Assembly (NCBI RefSeq): GCF_003667505.1
Contig: NZ_RCVJ01000105.1
Location: 1-64,000 of the forward strand
Length of the DNA: 64,000 nt
Source of the DNA: Micromonospora sp. BL4
GTDB lineage: Bacteria; Actinomycetota; Actinomycetes; Mycobacteriales; Micromonosporaceae
Direction: 5' to 3'
Positions 27,579 to 36,468 of the stretch are shown here, piece after piece. Each line of letters opens with the position of its first letter. Within the stretch, counting starts at the first letter, position 1. The translations under genes were made by a program, and so were the position numbers. Under the pieces are notes generated by a model. It searched no databases. It was given only the letters and a program-made list of their open reading frames with translations, and was not told where the DNA came from.

Positions 27579-28763
27579 TCACTCGGCGCGCAGCGCCACC
27601 ACCGGGTCGAGCCGGCCGGCGCGCTGCGCGGGAACCACCCCGAAGACGATGCCCACCGCCGCCGACACGCCGAACGCGAGCGCCAACGACCACCAGGTGA
27701 TCGCCGCCGGGATCGGGGACAGCGCGTCCACCAGCAGCGCGGTGCCCACGCCGAGCGCCATCCCGGTCAGCCCGCCGATCGTGGTGAGCAGCACCGCCTC
27801 CAGCAGGAACTGCACACCGATGTCCCGGGGGCGGGCGCCGACGGCCTTGCGCAGCCCGATCTCCCGCGTCCGCTCCCGGACGCTGACCAGCATGATGTTG
27901 GAGACGCCCACCCCGCCGACCAGCAGTGAGATGCCGGCGATGGCGGCCAGTACGCCGGTGAGAACACCGAGGATGTCGCCGAGCACGCCGAGGATCTGCT
28001 GCTGGGTGACCGCGCTGAACTCGGTGTCCGGGTGCCGGCGGTTGAGTTCGGCGACGATCCGCTCGCCCAGCTCGTCGATGCGCTCCCGGTCCGGCGCCTT
28101 CACCGCGATGCCGTCCACCCGCTGCGTGCCCCAGAGCCGCTGCGCGGCGGTCACCGGCACGTGCACCTCGTCGTCCCGGTCCACGCCGAGGCTCTGCCCG
28201 AGCGGCGCGAAGACGCCGATCACGCGGAACCGCACGCCGGCCAGCGTCACCTGCTGCCCGAGCGGGTCCCGGTCGGGGAAGAGAGCGCGGGCCACCGAGT
28301 CGCCGAGCACCGCCACCCGCCGGCTGGTGTCCACGTCCGTGCCGGTGAGGTAGCGGCCCCGGGCCAGCGACCGGGTGAACACCGCCGGGGTGGTCTCCAG
28401 TACGCCCTGCACGGTGGTGAAGTCGGTGCGGGCGCCGGCTCGCGCGGTCGCACCGGAGGCGATGGTGACCGCCACCCGGTCGGGGTCCCCTACCACCCGG
28501 GTGACGGCGTCCACGTCCTTGAGGGTCAGCGGCGAGACCACCGGCGCGGTGCCCACCTCGATCCTGCCGGGCACGACCAGCAGCAGGTTGGAGCCGAGCC
28601 CCTCGACCTGCTGCTCCACCTTCTGTTTGGTGCCGGTGCCGATGGCCACCAGCAGCACCACCGAGGCCACGCCGATGATCACCCCGAGCATGGTCAGCGC
28701 GCTGCGCAGGCGATTGGCCCGCAACGCGTCCAGCGCCACCCGCCACGCCTCGGCGACCCTCAC
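27579..28763 (-). CDS. MacB/FtsX-type ABC transporter permease
   Basis: The 394-residue membrane protein has an N-terminal helix (about 20-42), a large periplasmic-type loop (about 45-265) and three C-terminal helices with the FtsX signature (VGGVGVSNIMLVSVRERTRE). It overlaps the ATPase gene by 4 bp and is the last gene of an adaptor-ATPase-permease operon. MacB-type permeases drive extrusion or membrane-lipid/protein release rather than import. Substrate unknown. Confidence 0.9.
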   Translation of the reverse strand: MRVAEAWRVALDALRANRLRSALTMLGVIIGVASVVLLVAIGTGTKQKVEQQVEGLGSNLLLVVPGRIEVGTAPVVSPLTLKDVDAVTRVVGDPDRVAVTIASGATARAGARTDFTTVQGVLETTPAVFTRSLARGRYLTGTDVDTSRRVAVLGDSVARALFPDRDPLGQQVTLAGVRFRVIGVFAPLGQSLGVDRDDEVHVPVTAAQRLWGTQRVDGIAVKAPDRERIDELGERIVAELNRRHPDTEFSAVTQQQILGVLGDILGVLTGVLAAIAGISLLVGGVGVSNIMLVSVRERTREIGLRKAVGARPRDIGVQFLLEAVLLTTIGGLTGMALGVGTALLVDALSPIPAAITWWSLALAFGVSAAVGIVFGVVPAQRAGRLDPVVALRAE

Positions 28764-29689
28764 GAGTCGCTCCCGTCGCCGGTCGCCGCGTCGGCGTCCT
28801 CGGACCCCGGGCCGCGGTCCGGCGGGTGCGGAAGGCGCCCGGTGGCTCCGGCGGCGCCACCAGAGCCACCGGACGGGTGCCCCGGGCCGCTTCCGGACAC
28901 GGACCGGGGCTCCGCGCTGGGAGCGGGGACCAGTGTCGCAGGTCGACCATGATCAACGGACAGCGGTCGATCATGCAGGTGGGCGGTGCCGTCGTCGGTC
29001 GCGCTGTCCGCTACCACCACGCCGTCGCGCATGGTGATCCGGCGGCGGGCGCGAGCCGCCACCTCCTGGTCGTGGGTGACCATCACCAGCGCCACCCCGG
29101 ACTCGGCGTTCAGCCGCTCCAGCAGCTCCAGCACCGCCGCGCCGGTGACGCTGTCCAGGTTGCCGGTGGGCTCGTCGGCCAGCAGCACCGTCGGCTCGGT
29201 GACCAGCGCGCGGGCGATGGCGACCCGCTGCTGCTCTCCGCCGGACATCTGGTTGGGCCGGTGGCCCAACCGGTGCCCGAGGCCGACCCGGCCGAGCATC
29301 GCCGCCGCCCGCTCCCGGCGCTGGCGGGCCGACACGCCCCGGTAAACCAGCGGCAACGCCACGTTCTCCACCGCCGAGGTACGCGGCAGCAGGTGAAACG
29401 CCTGGAAGACGAAGCCGATCGTCTCGTTGCGCAGGGTGGCCATCTCCGGTGGGGACAGTGCGTTGACGTCCCGACCGCCGATCACCAGCCGACCGCCGGT
29501 GGGCCGGTCGAGCCCGCCGAGGAGATGCATGAGGGTGGACTTGCCCGACCCGGACGGCCCGACCAGCGCCACGTAATCACCCGGCTGCACGGTCAGCGAC
29601 ACGCCACGCAGCGCCTCGACCGACACCCCGTCCAGCTGGTACGTCCGGGACACGTCCACCGCCTCGATCGCCGGCGGCGAGGCGGTCAC
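28760..29689 (-). CDS. MacB/LolD-type ABC transporter ATPase with disordered tail
   Basis: The nucleotide-binding domain (about 1-230) has Walker [11 protein letters not shown]-loop FQAFHLL, signature [12 protein letters not shown], Walker [13 protein letters not shown] and His switch [12 protein letters not shown]-terminal extension of about 75 residues, rich in Gly, Pro and Ser, is absent from typical LolD/MacB ATPases. Overlaps of 4 bp with adaptor and permease genes indicate one operon. Confidence 0.92.
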   Translation of the reverse strand: MTASPPAIEAVDVSRTYQLDGVSVEALRGVSLTVQPGDYVALVGPSGSGKSTLMHLLGGLDRPTGGRLVIGGRDVNALSPPEMATLRNETIGFVFQAFHLLPRTSAVENVALPLVYRGVSARQRRERAAAMLGRVGLGHRLGHRPNQMSGGEQQRVAIARALVTEPTVLLADEPTGNLDSVTGAAVLELLERLNAESGVALVMVTHDQEVAARARRRITMRDGVVVADSATDDGTAHLHDRPLSVDHGRPATLVPAPSAEPRSVSGSGPGHPSGGSGGAAGATGRLPHPPDRGPGSEDADAATGDGSDS

Positions 29690-31077
29690 CGCACCTCCTG
29701 GCCGTCGCGGACCTGGTCGGCGCCGCGGACCACGACCCGGTCGCCGGCCTGCACACCGTCGAGGATCTGCACCAGGTCCGAGCCCTGGACGCCGACGGTC
29801 ACCGGCGCCCGGTCCGCCCTGCCGTCGCGCACGACCCAGACGGCGTCCCGGCCGTCGGTGGAGAACACCGCCGAGGCGGGGACGGTCACCGCGTCGGCGG
29901 CCTCACGCACCCGCAGGTGGACGATCGCGTTCATGCCGGGACGCGGCGTCGGCGCCGGCTCGTCCTCGGCCAGCTTTCCGGCGCCCAGCGCCAGGCGTAC
30001 CCGGTAGGTGACCCCGCCCTGCGCGGAGCTGGTCGGCAGCACGTCCACCGAGCGGACCATGGCGTCGTAGCTGGCGCCGGTGACCGCGTCCAGCTCGACG
30101 GTGGCGGTCACGCCGGCCTTGACCAGCAGCACGTCGGTCTCGTCCACCTCAGCCAGCAGCCCCAACTGCCCGGTGTCGACCACGGTGAGCACCGGCGTGC
30201 CGGCGGTGACCTGGCCACCCACCGCCACCGCGTCGTCCACCCCCGCGGGTGGCCCGCCCTGGCTGGGAGCCAGCACCGACGGGTCGATCCCGGCCGCCTG
30301 GGCGCCGCCGGCCTGCTCCAGCAGCCCGGCCAGACCACCGCCCGGGCCACCGCCGGCCCGGGTGCCGCCCGGCTGTACCACCCCGCTGACCGGGGCGCGC
30401 AGGGTCAGCGCGTCGACGGTCGTCTTCGCCAGGTCGTACGCCTGCTGGGACTGGAGCCGCTGAGCCGTGGAGAGCGCGCCGACCGCCGAGTTCAGCCCGC
30501 TGATCCCCCGCTGCACCGCGCGGACGGCCTGGTCGGCGGTGCGCGCGGCGGCGGCGTACTGCCGCTGGGCGGACGTCACCTGGGTGCGCAGCGCGTCCCG
30601 CAGTTGCGGGTCGGCGATCTTCTCGGCGGCCTTGCGGGCGGCGTCGAACGCCTCGTCGGCGGCCCGGTCGGTGTCACGCCGGCTGCCGGTCAGGCTCCCG
30701 GTGGAGACACCCCGGCCGGCACGCTTCGCGGCGGTGAGCGCCTCCTTCGCCTGGCGGAGCCGCTGCTGAGCGGAGGGTGAATCGACGACGGCGAGGACCT
30801 GACCGCGCTTCACCCGCTGTCCGGGCTGGACGCGCAGGCTGGCCAGGGTGCCGTCGGCGGGAGCGGTCAGGGTGGCGGCGGCCCGGGCGGTCACCGTCGC
30901 CGGCGCGTCGATCACCTCGGTGACCGGGTTGCGCACGGCCGAGGCGAGCGCGAGGTCGGGGTCGTCGTCGCCGCACGAGGCGGCGGTGGTGGCGGTGAGG
31001 ACGACGACGGCGGTCAGGGCGGTGAGCAGGCGGGGCCGCGTGGCGTGGACAGGCCGCGGCGACTGGGGGCGGCGCAC
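29686..31077 (-). CDS. HlyD/RND-type efflux adaptor lipoprotein
   Basis: The 463-residue protein starts with a lipoprotein signal (lipobox TAASC, Cys35). Then a biotinyl-lipoyl-like half motif (APADGTLASLRVQPGQRV), a long alpha-helical hairpin with many Ala/Gln/Arg residues (about 110-230), the second lipoyl half (LRAPVSGVVQPGGTR) and beta-barrel domains. This is the MacA-like partner of the downstream ATPase and permease. GTG 31077 is chosen because TACCAT lies six bases upstream. In a monoderm the adaptor probably contacts substrate or wall polymers rather than an outer-membrane channel. Confidence 0.88.
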   Translation of the reverse strand: MRRPQSPRPVHATRPRLLTALTAVVVLTATTAASCGDDDPDLALASAVRNPVTEVIDAPATVTARAAATLTAPADGTLASLRVQPGQRVKRGQVLAVVDSPSAQQRLRQAKEALTAAKRAGRGVSTGSLTGSRRDTDRAADEAFDAARKAAEKIADPQLRDALRTQVTSAQRQYAAAARTADQAVRAVQRGISGLNSAVGALSTAQRLQSQQAYDLAKTTVDALTLRAPVSGVVQPGGTRAGGGPGGGLAGLLEQAGGAQAAGIDPSVLAPSQGGPPAGVDDAVAVGGQVTAGTPVLTVVDTGQLGLLAEVDETDVLLVKAGVTATVELDAVTGASYDAMVRSVDVLPTSSAQGGVTYRVRLALGAGKLAEDEPAPTPRPGMNAIVHLRVREAADAVTVPASAVFSTDGRDAVWVVRDGRADRAPVTVGVQGSDLVQILDGVQAGDRVVVRGADQVRDGQEVR

Positions 31078-31138
31078 CCATCGATGGTACGGCTCACCGC
31101 CCAGCTCACCACGGCGTGGCGGCCGCCCCTCGGTCGGG

Positions 31139-32428
31139 TCAGGCGGCGGCGGCGCGGACGTACGCCACGCACTCGTCGTGCAACGTCGACCACTGCTCGC
31201 CGAACGCGTCCTCGGCGGCGACCGCGAACGCCTTGCGTTCGTGCACCACGGCCTTGAAGAAGGCGAGCAGCCGCTGTGGCCCGTACCGGTCGACGAGATG
31301 CCGGACGGCGAGGTAGCCGACGCCGTAGCTGCCGCCGACCCGATCCGCGGGAGCGTCGTCGGCGGGGGTGATGCCCTCGAGCCGGCCGTCCCAGGCGCTC
31401 CGGACCAGCTTCCGCACCTGGGCGAGCCCCTCGTACCGGTCGACCGGCTGGCCACCGGCGCCCGCGTACTCGGCCAGCCCCTCCACCAGCCACCAGGTCG
31501 TCTTGCCCGGGTAGCCGCGTTCCGGCAGCGAGGCGGCGTGGGTCAGCTCGTGCCGGAGCAGATCGTCCGCGCCGCTGCTGGGCAGCCCGTCGGCGTTGAG
31601 CACCACCTCGTGGTGGCCGCCGCCCACCGTCACCGCGTAGCCACCGGTCCACTGTGGCCGGCCACCGCCGTACCAGCGCTGCCACTCGCCGCGCCCGGCG
31701 TAGAAGATCCGGTACCGGTCCGGTGGTGAGCCGGCCACCACGTACCCGTCGGCGACCGCGGCCGCCGCCTCGGCCTGCGCGAGCAGGCTGGGCAACTTGC
31801 CACGCAGTGCCGGGGTGGTGGCCACGATCGTCCGTGGGCCGATCGCCACGGCCAGGTCGCTGATCTCCCAGGGCCGGGTGCCGGTCTCCGCCGACTTGGA
31901 TTCCTCCATGGCGACCAGCAGGGGCTGGGCGGCGTTCTCCCGCCAGCGGGTGCCGATCAGCACCGGGCTGGGGCGGCAGGCCGGTGCCACGAAGCAGTAC
32001 TGGAAGCGCACCAGCAGCCGCCACTCGCCCGGTTTGCCGACGACCGGCGCCGGCAGGCCGCTCGGCTCGGCGCGCCAGACGGTGACCTTGAGCGCGCGCA
32101 GCGCGGCGAAGCGGCGGCGCAGGTCGGCCTGCGCCGCGGGCGCGGCGACGGCGAGGAAGCCGGCCCGGTCGCCGCCGAGCAGCGCCGTGGACTGCCGCTG
32201 GAGTTGGGCGGTCATCCGGTCGCCCAGCCCTCGGGCGACCGCGGTGGCCGGGTCATCCGTCGCCGACGCTCCGATGCGTCCGACGGTGGCCTGGCCGCCG
32301 GCCTCCCGCACCACTCCCACCACCAGCAGCGCCGGCAGGCCGCAGCCCAGCAGCAGGACGAACACCACGAGCACCGTCCACAGCGGCCAGAGCCGCCGCG
32401 GCGCCAGCCGCTGCTCCCCGTCAATCAC
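31139..32428 (-). CDS. Membrane-anchored gluzincin-like metalloprotease
   Basis: The 429-residue protein has one N-terminal transmembrane helix (about 18-40), an NTF2-like segment (about 65-190), then a peptidase-MA-like domain with zinc motif HELTH and the third ligand probably in WLVEGLAEY. It should act outside the membrane. GTG 32428 is preferred: TACCCT lies seven bases upstream, while a longer frame to 32500 would overlap the neighbouring hydrolase gene. Substrate is unknown. It lies 61 bp upstream of the efflux adaptor gene on the same strand. Confidence 0.78.
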   Translation of the reverse strand: MIDGEQRLAPRRLWPLWTVLVVFVLLLGCGLPALLVVGVVREAGGQATVGRIGASATDDPATAVARGLGDRMTAQLQRQSTALLGGDRAGFLAVAAPAAQADLRRRFAALRALKVTVWRAEPSGLPAPVVGKPGEWRLLVRFQYCFVAPACRPSPVLIGTRWRENAAQPLLVAMEESKSAETGTRPWEISDLAVAIGPRTIVATTPALRGKLPSLLAQAEAAAAVADGYVVAGSPPDRYRIFYAGRGEWQRWYGGGRPQWTGGYAVTVGGGHHEVVLNADGLPSSGADDLLRHELTHAASLPERGYPGKTTWWLVEGLAEYAGAGGQPVDRYEGLAQVRKLVRSAWDGRLEGITPADDAPADRVGGSYGVGYLAVRHLVDRYGPQRLLAFFKAVVHERKAFAVAAEDAFGEQWSTLHDECVAYVRAAAA

Positions 32429-32487
32429 CCGCCGAAGGGTACGACCATTCCCTGGATCGGGCGAGGCCGCCCCAGGAGCGGAAAGCT

Positions 32488-33285
32488 CTAGCCGCCGCAC
32501 ACCGCCAGGAACCCGAGCAGCTCGTCGGCGGTGCGCCGCGGGCGGTCGGCGTGCGGGTAGTGCCCGGACTCCTCGATCATCCGAGCCTCGGCGGTGCGGA
32601 ACAGCCGCCGGGCCGCCCGCGCCTCGGCACCCGGGTTGGGGAAGTCCGGGTCCTTGGCACCCATCAGCACCAGCACCGGTTGCCGGACTTGCGGGGCGCG
32701 GGCGGTCCAGTGCGGCTCGACCGGCGCGACCACGCCGCGCACCGCGGCCATCCGGCCGGGCTCGCGCAGGGTGGCCACCATCGCCCGGCGGTACGACGCG
32801 TCGTCGGCGGGCCGGTGCACCGGGAACAGCGTCTTGTGGAACATCCCGAACAGTCGGGGGCTGCGCAGAACGGCCACCGACGTCAACCGCAGCAACGGGT
32901 TGAGCTTCGGCCGGCCGACGAACGCGCCGATCTGCACGATGCCGGTGACCAGGTCGGGCGCGTCGGTCGCGGCGAAGACCACCGCCGCCGCGCTCGATGA
33001 GCTGCCGACCAGCACGGCCGGGCCGGCGTCGATGTCGCGGACCACGGCCAGCAGGTCGGCGCCGACCTCCGCCGGGGCGTACGTGGGCCAGCCGACGCTG
33101 GATTCCCCGTGCCCCCGAACGTCGACCGAGGCGACCCGGTGGCCGGCCGCGACCAGCAGCGGCACCAGATGTCGGAAGCTCCCCCGGTTCTCGCCCATGC
33201 CGTGCGAGAGGACGACGAGGGGTCCCTCCCCGTGCACCTCGTACGCGATGCGTCCGCCGTCCCGCCGCACCTGGCTGGTTGTCAT
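32488..33285 (-). CDS. Alpha/beta hydrolase
   Basis: The 265-residue protein has the alpha/beta-hydrolase fold: oxyanion region VVLSHGMGENRGS, nucleophile elbow LVGSSSSAAAV, acid in LVLMGAKDPDFP and catalytic His in EESGHYPHADRP. The elbow is G-S-S-S-S rather than G-x-S-x-G, so the last Gly is missing; the central Ser is still placed correctly. Closest general type is an epoxide-hydrolase/lipase-like esterase. Substrate unknown; it precedes the protease gene on the same strand. Confidence 0.82.
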   Translation of the reverse strand: MTTSQVRRDGGRIAYEVHGEGPLVVLSHGMGENRGSFRHLVPLLVAAGHRVASVDVRGHGESSVGWPTYAPAEVGADLLAVVRDIDAGPAVLVGSSSSAAAVVFAATDAPDLVTGIVQIGAFVGRPKLNPLLRLTSVAVLRSPRLFGMFHKTLFPVHRPADDASYRRAMVATLREPGRMAAVRGVVAPVEPHWTARAPQVRQPVLVLMGAKDPDFPNPGAEARAARRLFRTAEARMIEESGHYPHADRPRRTADELLGFLAVCGG

Positions 33286-33322
33286 GGCCAGAAAACCAAC
33301 CCGTCGGCCGGTCCGGTCCGGG

Positions 33323-34243
33323 TTACTTCTTGGAGATCAGGGCACGGCCGAAGAAGACCAGGTTGGCCGGGCGCTCGGCGAGCCGGCGCATCAGGTAGCC
33401 GTACCACTCGTCGCCGTACGGGACGTAGGTGCGCACGGTGTAACCCTCGCCGGCCAGGCGGGCCTGCTCCTCGGGGCGGATGCCGTAGAGCATCTGGAAC
33501 TCGAAGCGCTCCGGCCCACGGTCGAACCAGCGGGCCCGGTCCTCGCCGATGGCGATCATCCGGGGGTCGTGGGTGGCCAGCATCGGGTAGCCGTCGCCGG
33601 ACATCAGGATGTTCATGCAGCGGACGTAGGACTTGTCCACCTCACGGGCCGACTGGTACGCCACCGACTCCGGCTCCTTGTAGGCGCCCTTGCACAGCCG
33701 CACCCGCGACCCGGCCGAGGACAGCTCGCGGCAGTCCGACTCGGTGCGGCGCAGGTACGCCTGGAGCACCGCGCCCGTCGACGGGAAGTCCTTGCGCAGC
33801 TTCGCCAGCACCTCCAGCGTCGAGTCGGTGGTGGTGTGGTCCTCCATGTCCAGGGTGACCGTGGTGCCCACCGCGTCGGCGGCCGCGCAGATCGCCCGCG
33901 CGTTGTCGTACGCCAACTGCTCGTCGAACATCTGGCCGAGGGCGGAGAGCTTCACGCTCACCTCGGCGGCCGGGGTCAGCCCGGCGGCGCCGAGCATCTT
34001 CAGCAGCTTCAGATATTCGTCCCGGGTGGCGGTGGCCTGCGCGGGGGTGACGGTGTCCTCACCGAGGTGGTCGAGGGTGACCGCCAGACCGTCGTCGACG
34101 AGTCCGCGGGTCGCGCGCAACGCGTCGTCGGTGGCGGCGCCGGCGACGAACCGGCGAACGACGTCCCGGGTGAACGGGGCGGTCGCGACGAGCCGCTCGA
34201 CCTGGGATGACCGGGAGGCGGCGAGGATGACGGAACGGAGCAT
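33323..34243 (-). CDS. Proline dehydrogenase (ProDH, PutA-like single domain)
   Basis: The 306-residue FAD enzyme oxidises proline to pyrroline-5-carboxylate. Conserved parts include AAEVSVKLSALG, TLDMEDHTTTDSTL, LQAYLRRTESD, RLCKGAYKEPES and the substrate-binding YLMRRLAERPAN near the C-terminus. It is the separate ProDH of gram-positive type; no P5C dehydrogenase gene is adjacent. TACGCT six bases before the ATG suggests a leaderless transcript. It is divergent from the lipoprotein/GspS-like pair. Confidence 0.93.
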   Translation of the reverse strand: MLRSVILAASRSSQVERLVATAPFTRDVVRRFVAGAATDDALRATRGLVDDGLAVTLDHLGEDTVTPAQATATRDEYLKLLKMLGAAGLTPAAEVSVKLSALGQMFDEQLAYDNARAICAAADAVGTTVTLDMEDHTTTDSTLEVLAKLRKDFPSTGAVLQAYLRRTESDCRELSSAGSRVRLCKGAYKEPESVAYQSAREVDKSYVRCMNILMSGDGYPMLATHDPRMIAIGEDRARWFDRGPERFEFQMLYGIRPEEQARLAGEGYTVRTYVPYGDEWYGYLMRRLAERPANLVFFGRALISKK

Positions 34244-34310
34244 GAGCCGAGCGTAACGCCCCTGCCAGGGCCCCCGCCGAGGGGCAGCCGGCCACCGGCC
34301 TGATGAGTCG

Positions 34311-34356
34311 GGAAGGGCGCCTTGTACAACAAAATCCGATCACAAGGGGCCCTTCC
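34311..34356. repeat. Inverted repeat in a divergent promoter region
   Basis: Fifteen-base arms (34311-34325 and 34342-34356) pair with one mismatch around an AT-rich 16-base spacer. The element lies between divergent genes, so it is not a terminator for either. A near-identical right arm (14 of 15 bases) recurs at 62746-62760, which suggests a dispersed palindromic family. Confidence 0.5.
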
Positions 34357-34402
34357 GCACCTCGGGGCGGCGGCGGTGGCGTCGATCGGCTACAACGATG
34401 CC

Positions 34403-34672
34403 GTGGACCAACGCCCCCGCCGCCTCCGGTCGGCCTCCGTGCAGCTCGGCGCGCTCACCGCTCTCGCGCTCGCCCTCTCCGGCTGCAACATGACCTCGGA
34501 CGACGATGACGACGACGACTGCGCGCTCGGGCCGGTCGGCGGCGGCGACACGGTCGCGCTCGCGATGCGGGTCCCCGACCCGGCCGCCGGGCGCGCCGCC
34601 GCGGAGCCGACGGCCGCGGCCCTGCCCGACCGCGGAGGGTTCGGCACCCACCTCGCCGCCTGCGGCGGCTGA
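34403..34672 (+). CDS. Small lipoprotein with YgiB-like tail
   Basis: This 89-residue protein has an N-terminal basic region, a hydrophobic helix and lipobox LSGC (Cys28), followed by a run of seven Asp residues and a C-terminal DRGGFG motif. The stop is separated by one base from the GTG of the glutathionylspermidine-synthase-like gene. In E. coli the lipoprotein-like YgiB (DUF1190) precedes the GspS-like YgiC and also ends in an RGGFG region, as I recall; this looks like a minimal actinobacterial counterpart. TACAAC lies six bases before the GTG. Function unknown. Confidence 0.65.
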   Translation: MDQRPRRLRSASVQLGALTALALALSGCNMTSDDDDDDDCALGPVGGGDTVALAMRVPDPAAGRAAAEPTAAALPDRGGFGTHLAACGG

Positions 34673-34673
34673 G

Positions 34674-35840
34674 GTGCGCCGCGAGCGGGTCACGCCGCGC
34701 CCCGACTGGGACGCCACCATCCGGGCCCAGGGGCTGGTCTACGTCGACACCGAGCTGCCCGACGGCGGGATCATGTCGTACTGGGACGAGACCGCCGCGT
34801 ACGCCTTCGACCTGGACGAGGTGCTGCGGCTGGAGGAGGCCACCGAGGAGCTGCACCGGATGTCGGTGGCCGCCGCCGAGCACGTGGTGGCGCAGCACCG
34901 GTACGCCGAGTTCGGCATCCCGGAGTGGGCGGCCGAGGCGGTGGCCCGGTCGCTGCGCGAGGCGCCACCCACCCTCTACGGGCGCTTCGACCTCGCCTAC
35001 GACGGCACCTGGCCGCCGAAGATGTTGGAGTACAACGCGGACACCCCGACGGCGCTGGTCGAGGCGAGCATCATCCAGTGGTACTGGCTGGAGCAGACCC
35101 GGCCGGAGCTGGACCAGTGGAACAGCCTGCACGAGCGGCTGGTCGGCGCCTGGGCCAAGATCGGGTCCGGGCTGCACGACCCCCGGGTGCACGTGCTCTG
35201 GTCGAACGAGGAGGAGTCGGGCGAGGACCACATGACCGCCGGCTACCTCGCCGAGACCGCCCGGCAGGCCGGCCTGACCGTCGACCTGCTGCCGATCCAG
35301 GACATCGGCTGGGACGGCCGCCGCTTCGTCGACGCCGACGACCGCCCGGTGACCACCTGCTTCAAGCTCTACCCGTGGGAGTGGATGCTGGCCGAGCCGT
35401 ACGGGCCGCCCGCGCTGGCCCCGGGCACCCCGACCACCTGGATCGAGCCGGCCTGGAAGCTGCTGCTGTCCAACAAGGCGCTGCTCGCGGTCCTGTGGGA
35501 GCTGTACCCCGGCCACGAGTACCTGCTGCCGGCGTACCTCGACTCGCCGCGTGGCATGCCGGAGTACGTGGCCAAGCCACTACTGGGCCGGGAGGGCGGC
35601 TCGGTACGCATCGTCACCGCCGAACAGGAGATCACCAACCCGGGGATCTACGGCGACGAGGGCTGGTGCTACCAGGAGTTCCGCGCGTTGCCGGAGTTCG
35701 ACGGCAACCGGATGGTCCTGGGCAGCTGGATCGTCGACGGCGAATCGGCGGGGGTGGGGGTCCGGGAGAGCGCGAGTCTGATCACCGACGGTTACGCGCG
35801 GTTTCTGCCGCACTACATCGACGCGCCGCGCGCGCCGTGA
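34674..35840 (+). CDS. Glutathionylspermidine synthase family ATP-grasp protein (YgiC/YjfC-like)
   Basis: The 388-residue length equals that of E. coli YgiC/YjfC, the synthetase-only branch of the family. Recognisable segments are YGRFDLAYDGTWPPKMLEYN, MPEYVAKPLLGREG and WCYQEFRALPEFDG, which form the preATP-grasp/ATP-grasp core. Such enzymes ligate a carboxylate to an amine through an acyl phosphate; glutathione is absent from mycothiol-producing actinomycetes, so another peptide must be the substrate. The start one base after the lipoprotein stop implies coupled translation. Confidence 0.87.
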   Translation: MRRERVTPRPDWDATIRAQGLVYVDTELPDGGIMSYWDETAAYAFDLDEVLRLEEATEELHRMSVAAAEHVVAQHRYAEFGIPEWAAEAVARSLREAPPTLYGRFDLAYDGTWPPKMLEYNADTPTALVEASIIQWYWLEQTRPELDQWNSLHERLVGAWAKIGSGLHDPRVHVLWSNEEESGEDHMTAGYLAETARQAGLTVDLLPIQDIGWDGRRFVDADDRPVTTCFKLYPWEWMLAEPYGPPALAPGTPTTWIEPAWKLLLSNKALLAVLWELYPGHEYLLPAYLDSPRGMPEYVAKPLLGREGGSVRIVTAEQEITNPGIYGDEGWCYQEFRALPEFDGNRMVLGSWIVDGESAGVGVRESASLITDGYARFLPHYIDAPRAP

Positions 35841-35859
35841 GTCGTCTACCGTTGGGGGC

Positions 35860-36447
35860 GTGAACTTCGACGCGTACGCCCGGACCGGCGTTGACCTGGT
35901 CAACGCCCGCCTGGACGACCTCGACGACCTGCGGGCCCTCTTCCCCGACGAAAACGCCTGGATGCGCGACGAGGTCGCGGAACGGGATGTCGCGATTTTT
36001 CGGCGGGCACAGAAGCGGTTGCGCGACGTCTTCGAGTACGGCACTTCGGGGCGGGACGGCCAGGCGGTGATGGAGCTGAACGCGCTGCTCGAGGCGTTCC
36101 CGGTCCAGCCGCGCATCTCCGGGCACGACTCCAGCGACTGGCACATGCACGTGACCAGCCGCGGCGCGTCGGTCAGCGCCGAATACCTGGCCGGCGCGGT
36201 CTGGGGCCTGTCGGTCTGGCTCTGCGAGTACGGCAGCGCCCGGTTCGGCGTCTGCGCGGACGAGCGGTGCGGCAACGTCTACCTGGACACGTCGTCCAAC
36301 TGCTGCCGGCGGTTCTGCTCCGAGCGCTGCGCGACCCGCTCGCACGTGGCGGCGCACCGGGCCCGTAAGCGGGCCGCGGTCGGCGAGCAGGTGACGGTGG
36401 CCGCACAGCCCACCAGCGGCGCCGACTCCCTCACCCCGGTCAGCTGA
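35860..36447 (+). CDS. CGNR-type zinc finger / ABATE-like regulator
   Basis: The 195-residue protein has an alpha-helical N-terminal domain and a C-terminal cysteine cluster (CADERCGNVYLDTSS, then CCRRFCSERCATRSHVAAHR). The closing CGNR motif is altered to CATR, but the surrounding pattern is typical. Such proteins are taken as ligand-responsive transcription regulators. Although only 19 bp follow the previous stop, TACCGT (35847-35852) seven bases before the GTG suggests its own leaderless promoter. Confidence 0.82.
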   Translation: MNFDAYARTGVDLVNARLDDLDDLRALFPDENAWMRDEVAERDVAIFRRAQKRLRDVFEYGTSGRDGQAVMELNALLEAFPVQPRISGHDSSDWHMHVTSRGASVSAEYLAGAVWGLSVWLCEYGSARFGVCADERCGNVYLDTSSNCCRRFCSERCATRSHVAAHRARKRAAVGEQVTVAAQPTSGADSLTPVS

Positions 36448-36468
36448 CGCCACCGCCCGGTGGGCGGG

